DNA of 64,000 nucleotides. Source: G965232465 sp965232465. GTDB lineage: Bacteria > Pseudomonadota > Alphaproteobacteria > JAQWUY01. The DNA lies in the NCBI GenBank assembly GCA_965232465.1, contig OZ246977.1, positions 1,364,001 through 1,428,000 on the forward strand, read 5' to 3'. This document shows, in pieces, positions 19,531 through 27,075 of the stretch. A model generated the notes under the pieces. That model was not told the DNA's origin, ran no database searches, and saw nothing but the letters and a program-made list of their open reading frames with translations. Made by a program: the position numbers and the translations under genes. Within the stretch, counting starts at the first letter, position 1. Each line of letters opens with the position of its first letter.

Positions 19531-20463
19531 TCATATGTGGTGTGTACGAACCGCCGTTCGTAATTTAGCCGATCTTGCCCTAGGGTTTACCAAGGCTTCT
19601 GCATCTGTACAGACAATTGCCTTGTGATTTTTCACCCTAAATAAAGCGGGACTTTGCTGTAATATCGGCATATGACGATTGCCTGTGTGTTGCCCTGTGC
19701 TATCCTTAATAAAATGTTTCACAATGCGGTCTTCCAATGAATGAAACGATACCACAGTTAACCGCCCTTGATCTGACAATAAATGTACGGATGCCTGCAA
19801 TGCCCGTTGCAATTCGCCAAGTTCATCGTTTACCGCAATGCGGATACCCTGAAAAGTACGAGTAGCCGGGTCAATTTTACTCTTTTTATTGTGCACAACA
19901 CTACGCACAATATCCGCCAATTGCCCCGTGGTTTTAATCGGTTTTTTTTCCCGTTGTCGCAAAATTTCTGATGCCACTTTGCCCGCCATTTTTTCTTCGC
20001 CATAGTGTTTAATAATATGTGCTAATGGTCCGTGTTCATAATTATTAACAATATCATACGCACTGATACCAAATTGTGACATACGCATATCCAATGGTCC
20101 ATCTTCTTTAAACGAAAATCCCCGATTTATTTCGTCTAATTGGGGGGAGGATACCCCCACATCCAATACAATAGCATCGACCTTATCCACCCCTACATTT
20201 TTAAGCAGATCTTGCATGTCCCCAAAACACCCATGTAACATATAAAATCGTTGGGGGTATTGCTGTTTTAATATTTGTGCATGGGCAACTGCATCTGGGT
20301 CACGATCAATACCATATACAGTACAATCGTTGGATTCTAATATGGCACGGCTGTATCCACCCGCCCCAAAAGTTCCATCGACAATCACATCCCCCCGCTG
20401 TACATCCAAGGTCTGCAACACTTCGCATAACATCACGGGAATATGCACAGACTTTATATTCAT
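19531..20463 (-). CDS. rsmH: 16S rRNA (cytosine-1402-N4)-methyltransferase RsmH
   Basis: A protein of 310 aa. SAM-binding motif IVDGTFGAGGYSRAIL is near the N-terminus, followed by LDVGVSSPQLDEINRGFSF and TVVSFHSLEDRIVKHF, all diagnostic of RsmH/MraW. It methylates C1402 in the decoding centre. AGGGGT inside the end of mraZ serves as its ribosome-binding site. Confidence 0.96.
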   Translation of the reverse strand: MNIKSVHIPVMLCEVLQTLDVQRGDVIVDGTFGAGGYSRAILESNDCTVYGIDRDPDAVAHAQILKQQYPQRFYMLHGCFGDMQDLLKNVGVDKVDAIVLDVGVSSPQLDEINRGFSFKEDGPLDMRMSQFGISAYDIVNNYEHGPLAHIIKHYGEEKMAGKVASEILRQREKKPIKTTGQLADIVRSVVHNKKSKIDPATRTFQGIRIAVNDELGELQRALQASVHLLSDQGRLTVVSFHSLEDRIVKHFIKDSTGQHTGNRHMPILQQSPALFRVKNHKAIVCTDAEALVNPRARSAKLRTAVRTHHI

Positions 20464-20468
20464 AATGG

Positions 20469-20924
20469 TTACCCCTGACTTGGTTTCTTAATTTTTAAAC
20501 CAGATTTAACAAATCCTTCCCGATGCCCTTTAAACAATTTTTCGTACAAGTCAGGTTGCCATATCTGAAAATGCCAACCACTGCCAACAAACACCGCTTT
20601 ATCCGAAATACCTGCAAACTGTGCCAATTCTTCGGGTAATACAAACCGCCCTGTCATGTCATAACTTATCAAACGGGCATTTGCCATAATGTAATTTAAA
20701 ATATGTTCGTCTTCGGAAAACATTGGGGCATTTTCCGCCATACTGTTAACAATAAGATCCATTAAATCCTCGCTTCCTGCCTCTAAATAATCAGTTCTGG
20801 GCGATGGAAAGGCACAAAAATCTGTTGCAGAAGTCTTTTCCAAAACATCACGAAATGCTGAAGGCAAAGAAACTCTACCTTTTGTATCAACTTTATTCGT
20901 ATATGTACCAACAAAATATTTCAC
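20469..20924 (-). CDS. mraZ: Transcriptional regulator MraZ
   Basis: A protein of 151 aa with two AbrB-like MraZ halves. The first starts YTNKVDTKGRVSLPSAFRDVL, the second has YDMTGRFVLPEELAQFAGI. MraZ is known to bind tandem short repeats in the dcw promoter and to repress or activate the operon. The start is GTG at 20924 with AAAGGTG upstream. It is the first gene of the operon and has a strong promoter and a candidate operator immediately upstream. Confidence 0.95.
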   Translation of the reverse strand: MKYFVGTYTNKVDTKGRVSLPSAFRDVLEKTSATDFCAFPSPRTDYLEAGSEDLMDLIVNSMAENAPMFSEDEHILNYIMANARLISYDMTGRFVLPEELAQFAGISDKAVFVGSGWHFQIWQPDLYEKLFKGHREGFVKSGLKIKKPSQG

Positions 20925-20969
20925 TTAAATACACCTTTAAAAACGATACCCTTATAAAATAATAATCAT

Positions 20970-20998
20970 AGTATAAAATGGAAAAGTATGGTTGTCAA
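20970..20998 (-). promoter_or_regulatory. Sigma-70 promoter of the dcw operon
   Basis: On the minus strand TTGACA (20998-20993) and TATACT (20975-20970) are separated by exactly 17 bp, a near-consensus promoter about 45 bp upstream of the mraZ GTG start. It overlaps the ATGG repeat array. Confidence 0.85.
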
Positions 20999-21031
20999 TG
21001 GTTTTTTGTAGTATTTTATGGTAAAACATGG
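20978..21031 (+). promoter_or_regulatory. Candidate MraZ operator: ATGG repeats with 10-bp period
   Basis: On the plus strand ATGG occurs at 20978, 20988, 20998, 21018 and 21028, all in the same 10-bp phase. The missing phase position at 21008 reads GTAG. MraZ proteins are known to bind direct TGG-containing repeats with about one helical turn spacing upstream of mraZ. The array covers the -35 element of the dcw promoter, so MraZ binding would compete with RNA polymerase. Confidence 0.7.
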
Positions 21032-21214
21032 ATATTATACACAAATACTATGCTACACCCCTTGTTTTTAAAAGATTTCAGAGTATATAAGACAAAAAAA
21101 TAATTCTTTTTTTATTTCATTAAAACAACATGATACATAAAATATCTTGCACATCCCCCTCCCTCCCATAAATTACAATCTATGGTGTTATATTATTATG
21201 GTTTTTAATACTTG
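21032..21214. other. Intergenic spacer between the mraZ operator and the autotransporter gene
   Basis: No gene is visible. The spacer is AT-rich apart from a pyrimidine-rich patch near 21154-21170. Possible promoters for the downstream gene include TTGTTT ... TATATA (around 21063-21090) and an AT-rich segment near 21190-21200; none is clearly best. Confidence 0.4.
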
Positions 21215-21228
21215 AAAAAAAAAAAAAA
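21215..21228 (+). repeat. Homopolymeric A14 tract upstream of the inverse autotransporter
   Basis: Fourteen consecutive A residues lie 82 bp before the chosen start codon. Tracts of this length are slippage-prone. The tract sits in the probable leader, so length changes could affect expression, not the reading frame. Confidence 0.6.
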
Positions 21229-21310
21229 TCCTCTGTATACTTATATTGTGGTGCCTGTTTGGGCGGGTGCCGAATTAAACTGTAATATTAAGATATTGAG
21301 GATGAAACAC

Positions 21311-24300
21311 ATGAAAAAATCTTTATGGGCAACGGCTAGTGTTATTGTGCTGGCATATACAACACCTGTATTCACCGATGACACGGACAAAGTGGTCAAT
21401 GCCACGGGGAATATGTTTATGGATAGCATAAACAGAACAGGGTTTTTTGAATGGATAAGCGGCGGGGTCGGCTATACAGATAAAACCCTAAATTGGGATA
21501 TTACCGCTTTTAGCAACCTGTCGGAAACAAAAGACACGGTTACATATTTGCAAACTTCTTATAATCGTCAAAAGTCAGTGAATCGATTAAACTTGGGGTT
21601 GGGGTATCGGAAGCGTATTGATACAACTGCTACCCCATTAATTGTTGGGGTCAATGCGTTTTTTGATAGCAAGGACGGGACAAAGAATATACTTGCTTTT
21701 AAGGCATCGGACAATTTCCAACGGTTTAGTGTGGGGGCGGAACTGAAAACCGCACGGTTTGACATGGCGGCAAACCTATATCGTCGCATTGGCAATACCA
21801 TTATCGACGATAAGAAAGTATTACAAGGCTGGGATATCACCGCTAAGGGCAATATCCCCAATTATGAACAGGTGTCTGTGGGGGTGGGGACCTATAGATT
21901 CGATGGGGTTGAGGATACAGTTGTTAGGGGCAATAAATTGATTGCCGAATTTACCCCCAATGCGGTGGTAACAGTGCGGGGCACATATGACAAACCCAAT
22001 GGCGAATCGGCACAGACCGATATATCGGTCGATTTTAAATTGGCATTCGACAAAAGTATACAAGACCAATTAAAATCCGCCCCTGTATCCGGTACAGATG
22101 CCGTATGGCACAAACGCTATGACAAGGTCGAACGGCACTATGATATTAAAACAGCGGAGGCACAGTCCACCCCCACATTAGGCACCGCTATCAGCAGTGC
22201 AGATTTGGCAACAAATAACATCAGTTCTGGCGATGGGACAACAGAACAATCTGCATACGCCTTACAAAACAGCCAAAACTATGAGATACTAAACTTTGCT
22301 GGCACAATCGATAGTACTGATACTATTGAGGTCACTGTTGCAAAAGTGAGTGGCGATGGGGTGAAAGGCACGGACTTTCAGTTATACGCAAGCGATGGGA
22401 CAACTGTTATTGCATTAGCGGATGTAACCGCAGATAGCAAGTTCGAAGATAAAGCGGGGGGCAGAGAAGCCACCTTACAATTTACTTTTAGTGCGGATGG
22501 ATTTAAAGACCGGGTGGTATTCGTTAAAACCAACAGCACTTTCACCGGTACTTTAACAATGGCAGATCTTGTTCTCCCCTATGCGTCTGGGACTGTAACG
22601 GTTAGCACCGCCGATATATTGGGTAAATTAACTGTATCCGGCAGCCAAACACAAAAATCCGATTGGACAATTAAGAGCCTAACAGACACAGATAGTCATG
22701 CGAATCTTACGGTGAATGGCAAGACTCTGACTGTATCCGGGACAATCGGGTCCCCTACCACTGTAACCGCTGTATTCGAACATCCTGAGTATGCGGATCA
22801 GACCAAAACCTTCGAACTGTCCACAGGTGCCGGTACATTGGGGGGAACGCCTACGGGGTTATCGGGTAAATGGGGCAAAACCTTTGCTGTGGATTATAAA
22901 CTAAAAACTTCTGATACGGTGGGGGATGTAACAGTATCGTTTGATACAGGTGCCGATTTCAGCTTTAAGATTTTACCCCGTACTGATGGCAGTAAGGGAG
23001 GTAAGACCGCCACCACCGCAGGTATTATTGACACATCAAAAACAGCGATTAACGCCAGTACTGGGGCAATTAATGGGGCAGCACTGACCAAATCGGGAAC
23101 CTTGTTAGTGGAAATAGTCCGTGCCGCCAAAGGCGGATTGCCAGAGCTAACAGTATATGAAAATATTACGGTGAATAAACAAGTACTGGGTACAGATGTA
23201 ACCACTATCCCGACCATATCGTTAAACAGTGGCGACAATAAGTGGAAAACAGGGAATAGCAAATTTGACCTAAAATATACCAACCTGCCCGGCGGTCTGG
23301 CGGCGAATGCGTTTTCGTGGGCGGTTGCCAAAAAAACAGGGGCGGCACCCAGTGGTACGGTCCGAATCGATAATGATGGTAAAATCAGTGGAGCAACCTC
23401 CGCTGGTACAGTGGTTATCACCTTAACCGCCAAAGGGGATAAATACAGTGGTAGTTTAACCTTAGCGGACTTTGCCATTGCCAAGCAAACAACGACAGAT
23501 ACGCTAACTATGGCGGATCTTGTCATATCCTATTCAGATGGGGATGGAAATAAAGTGGTAAGCACCGCAGAGATACTGGGGCAATTGTCCGTATCCGGGG
23601 GGCAAACACAAAAATCCCAATGGACACTGGTAAGCGTTGCCGACACGGATAACAATGGCGATCTTGCTGTAACGGGTGGTGGCAAAACCCTAACCATATC
23701 CGATGAGATTAAAACCAAAACAACGGTTACCGCCACATTGTCGCATCCTGCGTATGAAAATAAGACGGCGACATTTGAATTGTCGACGGAGCCATCGAAG
23801 ATAAGTACAACGGCACCCAGTGGGTCAGGTAAGTGGGGTAAATCGTATACTACGAATTATAATTTAAGACGTACGGTGGGGAGTGTAACATTTACTAATG
23901 CAGATTACACCTTCTCTATTGTGCCAACGGGCGATGATGGCAGTGGTAAGACACCCACCACCTCAGGTATTGTTGCCAGTGGGCAAAATGCTATAAGTAA
24001 CCCCAGAACCGGGGCGATTGATGCCAGCAAATTAACCAAATCGGGTACCTTATTGATAAAAATTGTCCGTGCGGCAAAAGGTGCTGGTGCCGCCCGAGTA
24101 GATGCGGTAACTGAATACCAAAACTTTACGGTGAGCAAACAGGACAGCACAGACCACACCGGCTTTACTGTGTCCGCTGGGGCTATTGCATGGGCAACGG
24201 CAAGTACAGCGGTTACATATACCCTAACGAATGGTCCTGCGGGTATTGGCACCGCCACATACGCCTTGACAGCATCGGGGACAACGGCGGGTACGACCAC

Positions 24301-26572
24301 AGGAGCTAGTGCTATCACCGTAGCGTCGAGCGATGGTAAGATTGGCAAAACCACTAAGAGTGGGGTGGTAAAAGTCAAGGTTACCTATGCCGCCAACGAC
24401 AAATATGAAACGATGACCCGGGATGTGGATGTAACCATCAATAAGCAAGCGGGCACAGGGGCATTAACTATGGGGAACCTTGTGATACCGTATGGGGGGT
24501 CTGGGGATACAAAAGTAAGCACCGCCACCATAACAGGGAAATTGGGTGTACCCAGTGCCGGTGGTTTAGGGGCAAAATCGGATTGGACCTTAAAAAGCCT
24601 AGCGGATACGGATAGTAATTCGAATCTTACTGAAACGGATAGTGGCAAGACTTTGACCATATCCGGAGCAATCACCACCAGTACAACGGTTACCGCCACC
24701 TTCGAAAGTGATAAATACACGGATAAGTCCGCCACCTTTGAACTATCGACTGGTGCCGGGGCAATGAGCACCGGCGATACCCGGACGGGACTATCCGGTA
24801 AATGGGGTATAGGGTTTAGCACAGCGGCGGATTATAAATTAAAACTGTCTGATAGTGTGGGCGATACGAGCGTAACCTTTACAAAAGGTGCCACCTCAAC
24901 GCCGGGCGATTATACCTTCTCTATCGTTACGGGGAATGTGCCAAGTGATGCACCGTCGGGGGCAAAAGCGACCACCACCAGTATCCTTGACACATCGAAA
25001 ACGGCGATTAACGCCAACACTGGGGCTATTAATGCGGCGGCACTGGTCAAATCGGGCGACCTGTTGGTAAAAATCGTCCGCAAAGCCAAAAGCGGATTGC
25101 CCGCATTAACAGATTATGAAAATATTACCGTAACCAAACAGGATAGCAGCGACCACACCGGATTTACTGTATCGGCTGGGGCGATTACATGGAACGCCAA
25201 TAGCCAAACGGTTTCGTATACAGAAAATGCCAGCAAACCTGCGGGTATTGGCACCGCCACATATGCCTTAATAGATACAGGTACAACCGCCGGTACTGTA
25301 GCGGGCGGTAAAGGCACTATCGAAGTAACTTTGAGCAATGGTAAAATTGCAAAAACTGTCCGTAGTGGGGTGGTAAAAGTTAGGATTACCTATGCAGCCA
25401 ACGATAAATACGCACAAATGACCCGAGATGTGGATGTACCCATCAATAAACAAACGGCAGCAGGGACGCTTAGTATGGCAAATCTTGTTGTACCCTATAC
25501 ATCCGGCAATAAAACAGTAAGCACCGCCGATATACTGGGGCAAATGACTGCTCCAACAGGAACACAAAAAGCCGATTGGACCCTAAAAAGCCTAGCAGAT
25601 ACAGATAGTAATGGAAACCTTGCCATTGATGTGGGTGGAAAGAGTATAACCATATCGGGGACAATACCCGCAGGGACAACAGTTACCGCTGTATTTGAAA
25701 GTGTCAAATATAATGATAAAACCGGTATAACCTTTGAACTATCCACAAGCAAAGGGACAATGAGTTCTGGCACCCGTACGGGATTATCGGGTAAATGGGG
25801 TACAGGCTTTACTAGTTCTACGAATGTGGATTATAAGTTAAAACTTTCTGATACAGTTGGGGATACAACAGTAACCTTTACAAAAGGTACAACAACGAAT
25901 GCCGGCGATTACACCTTTACTATTTTACCCACCAGTGCTGGCAGTAAAGGGGGTAAAGACGCTACCACCTCAGGTATCGCATTAACCGGGGCAATTAACG
26001 CTAATACAGGGGCTATTGATGGGACAAAACTGACAAAATCAGGGAAATTGTTAGTAAAAATTGTCCGTAAAGCCAAAGGGGGATTATCCGAAATCACCGA
26101 TTATGAAAATATTATTGTGACGAAACAAGTACTAACACCAGCGGTTGCTTCTTCTGTAAAATCAGTCCAAGCTCCTGGAGCACTTCATACCATGACGCAA
26201 GCGGGTACGGCAAGTGATCCCTTTGCAACAGCATCACGGCAACTATATCCGATCAGCAAATTAATATCTGTACCCAGTGGATTAGGCACACCAACTGTTA
26301 CAGTAACTTGGACTGAATCGGGCAATTTGCAAACACAAGGATTAGGTGTTAGTGTCATTAACGACAGACTAGGAGCCCCAGATTTTAATATAATGAACAG
26401 CAATAAAGGGACAACAATTCCTAACGCATTACAAAGAAATATTTTTGATTTTTTCAATAGGGACGCAACAAATACTGTACAACTTATCTTTACCTTTACC
26501 AACCCTGATACAGATAAGTACGATCTAACACAATCGGTTATTAATGTATATATAAAAGGAAATGCCGGATAA
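21311..26572 (+). CDS. Large inverse autotransporter adhesin (intimin/invasin-type) with repeated Ig-like passenger
   Basis: A protein of 1753 aa. It has a signal peptide (MKKSLWATASVIVLAYTTP), then a barrel of about 40-300 with VNAFFDSKDGTKN, GAELKTARFDMAANLYRRI, LQGWDITAKGNIPNYEQ and terminal KRYDKVERHYDIK. These are the hallmarks of the inverse autotransporter beta-domain, which inserts in the outer membrane and exports the C-terminal part. There is no LysM domain. The passenger consists of an entry domain, four long modules beginning TMADLV-like and ending in KQ, and a distinct C-terminal domain. The SAGTVVITLTAKGDKYSG segment resembles bacterial Ig-like fold 2. The start at 21311 is preferred over the TTG at 21212 because GAGG lies nine bases upstream and a signal peptide results. 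The ligand is unknown. Confidence 0.85.
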   Translation: MKKSLWATASVIVLAYTTPVFTDDTDKVVNATGNMFMDSINRTGFFEWISGGVGYTDKTLNWDITAFSNLSETKDTVTYLQTSYNRQKSVNRLNLGLGYRKRIDTTATPLIVGVNAFFDSKDGTKNILAFKASDNFQRFSVGAELKTARFDMAANLYRRIGNTIIDDKKVLQGWDITAKGNIPNYEQVSVGVGTYRFDGVEDTVVRGNKLIAEFTPNAVVTVRGTYDKPNGESAQTDISVDFKLAFDKSIQDQLKSAPVSGTDAVWHKRYDKVERHYDIKTAEAQSTPTLGTAISSADLATNNISSGDGTTEQSAYALQNSQNYEILNFAGTIDSTDTIEVTVAKVSGDGVKGTDFQLYASDGTTVIALADVTADSKFEDKAGGREATLQFTFSADGFKDRVVFVKTNSTFTGTLTMADLVLPYASGTVTVSTADILGKLTVSGSQTQKSDWTIKSLTDTDSHANLTVNGKTLTVSGTIGSPTTVTAVFEHPEYADQTKTFELSTGAGTLGGTPTGLSGKWGKTFAVDYKLKTSDTVGDVTVSFDTGADFSFKILPRTDGSKGGKTATTAGIIDTSKTAINASTGAINGAALTKSGTLLVEIVRAAKGGLPELTVYENITVNKQVLGTDVTTIPTISLNSGDNKWKTGNSKFDLKYTNLPGGLAANAFSWAVAKKTGAAPSGTVRIDNDGKISGATSAGTVVITLTAKGDKYSGSLTLADFAIAKQTTTDTLTMADLVISYSDGDGNKVVSTAEILGQLSVSGGQTQKSQWTLVSVADTDNNGDLAVTGGGKTLTISDEIKTKTTVTATLSHPAYENKTATFELSTEPSKISTTAPSGSGKWGKSYTTNYNLRRTVGSVTFTNADYTFSIVPTGDDGSGKTPTTSGIVASGQNAISNPRTGAIDASKLTKSGTLLIKIVRAAKGAGAARVDAVTEYQNFTVSKQDSTDHTGFTVSAGAIAWATASTAVTYTLTNGPAGIGTATYALTASGTTAGTTTGASAITVASSDGKIGKTTKSGVVKVKVTYAANDKYETMTRDVDVTINKQAGTGALTMGNLVIPYGGSGDTKVSTATITGKLGVPSAGGLGAKSDWTLKSLADTDSNSNLTETDSGKTLTISGAITTSTTVTATFESDKYTDKSATFELSTGAGAMSTGDTRTGLSGKWGIGFSTAADYKLKLSDSVGDTSVTFTKGATSTPGDYTFSIVTGNVPSDAPSGAKATTTSILDTSKTAINANTGAINAAALVKSGDLLVKIVRKAKSGLPALTDYENITVTKQDSSDHTGFTVSAGAITWNANSQTVSYTENASKPAGIGTATYALIDTGTTAGTVAGGKGTIEVTLSNGKIAKTVRSGVVKVRITYAANDKYAQMTRDVDVPINKQTAAGTLSMANLVVPYTSGNKTVSTADILGQMTAPTGTQKADWTLKSLADTDSNGNLAIDVGGKSITISGTIPAGTTVTAVFESVKYNDKTGITFELSTSKGTMSSGTRTGLSGKWGTGFTSSTNVDYKLKLSDTVGDTTVTFTKGTTTNAGDYTFTILPTSAGSKGGKDATTSGIALTGAINANTGAIDGTKLTKSGKLLVKIVRKAKGGLSEITDYENIIVTKQVLTPAVASSVKSVQAPGALHTMTQAGTASDPFATASRQLYPISKLISVPSGLGTPTVTVTWTESGNLQTQGLGVSVINDRLGAPDFNIMNSNKGTTIPNALQRNIFDFFNRDATNTVQLIFTFTNPDTDKYDLTQSVINVYIKGNAG
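22546..26130 (+). repeat. Four tandem passenger modules of about 950-1000 bp
   Basis: Module starts are near 22546, 23498, 24454 and 25459, giving periods of about 952, 956 and 1005 bp. Each starts with a (T/S)MA(D/N)LV-type strand, continues through a sub-domain opened by SGKWG and ends in VxKQ. Modules 1-3 also carry a third sub-domain; in modules 2 and 3 it begins DHTGFTVSAGAI. Module 4 lacks the third part and passes into the C-terminal domain. Divergence between copies is substantial at the DNA level, so the array is old. Confidence 0.8.
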
Positions 26573-26587
26573 TACTTTTAAATTTAT

Positions 26588-26609
26588 AAAGGGGCTTAGC
26601 CCCTTTTTA
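26588..26609 (+). terminator. Intrinsic terminator after the inverse autotransporter
   Basis: AAAGGGGC, TTA loop and GCCCCTTTTT form a stable hairpin followed by a T-run 16 bp after the stop codon. Confidence 0.88.
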
Positions 26610-26660
26610 TTGTTCATATATTGACAAAATACATTACGATATAATTACTTGATTCAATAT

Positions 26661-26917
26661 ATAGTCAATTCGGCATAAAATGATTCACCATAATTATACT
26701 GCACATTTTATTTTGTTGGTTATATGGTGAATCTAAGGGGCTAACGCCCCAGCTTCTCTGTACATTCTTGCGTTTAATGTGGATTTACCCATGCTTTGCA
26801 TGACAAAAACCCACACATGTTCACCCCACTTTGCACCCCGATCGGACACCACAATGCCACTATGGGGCAGGCGGTTGCAACCGCATTTTGTCAATCAAAT
26901 TATATTTGATTGACTAT
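26661..26917. mobile_element. MITE-like element, copy 1
   Basis: About 257 bp bounded by ATAGTCAAT (26661) and its inverse ATTGACTAT (26909-26917), flanked by TA on both sides. Inside is a long inverted repeat, GATTCACCATA ... TATGGTGAATC, and GGGGCTAACGCCCC. It has no coding capacity. The left 30 bp and the right 30 bp recur at 34807-34933. Short terminal repeats and TA flanks resemble MITEs mobilised by IS630/Tc1-type transposases; no such transposase is in the window. Confidence 0.6.
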
Positions 26918-26986
26918 ATGATATGCTTTACAATCAGGATTGATTTCTGATTGTGTAGTATGTGATCTCCTGCTTCTTTTCGTCAT
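26900..26986 (-). pseudogene. Stub of an IS3-type transposase OrfA, truncated by the MITE-like element
   Basis: With a strong ribosome-binding site (AAGGAGA, 8 bp before the ATG at 26986) the minus strand encodes 28 codons beginning MTKRSRRSHTTQ, similar to the basic N-terminus of IS3-family OrfA proteins. The last codons (IVNQI, stop) come from the MITE end. The remainder of the insertion sequence is absent here. Identification from so few residues is tentative. Confidence 0.45.
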
Positions 26987-27075
26987 AAGTAAGTCTCCTT
27001 AGTGTTAAATGTGGTATATGCTGAATATAACACATAGGGTAATAAATAACACTTACACAAATTTCATGACAGACT

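Noticed and set aside
20978..21031. CRISPR-like short repeat array
   Set aside because: Repeats are 4 bp on a 10-bp grid over a promoter, with no spacers of CRISPR length and no cas genes.
21212..21310. TTG start for the autotransporter through the A14 tract
   Set aside because: It would place a lysine run and an unrelated segment before the signal peptide, and there is no ribosome-binding site; the ATG at 21311 has both.
22894..24822. Long open frames on the minus strand opposite the autotransporter (210, 157 and 145 codons)
   Set aside because: They mirror the repeated Thr/Gly/Lys-rich modules of the plus-strand gene, have no ribosome-binding sites and show low-complexity Val/Pro/Ala composition typical of antisense shadows.
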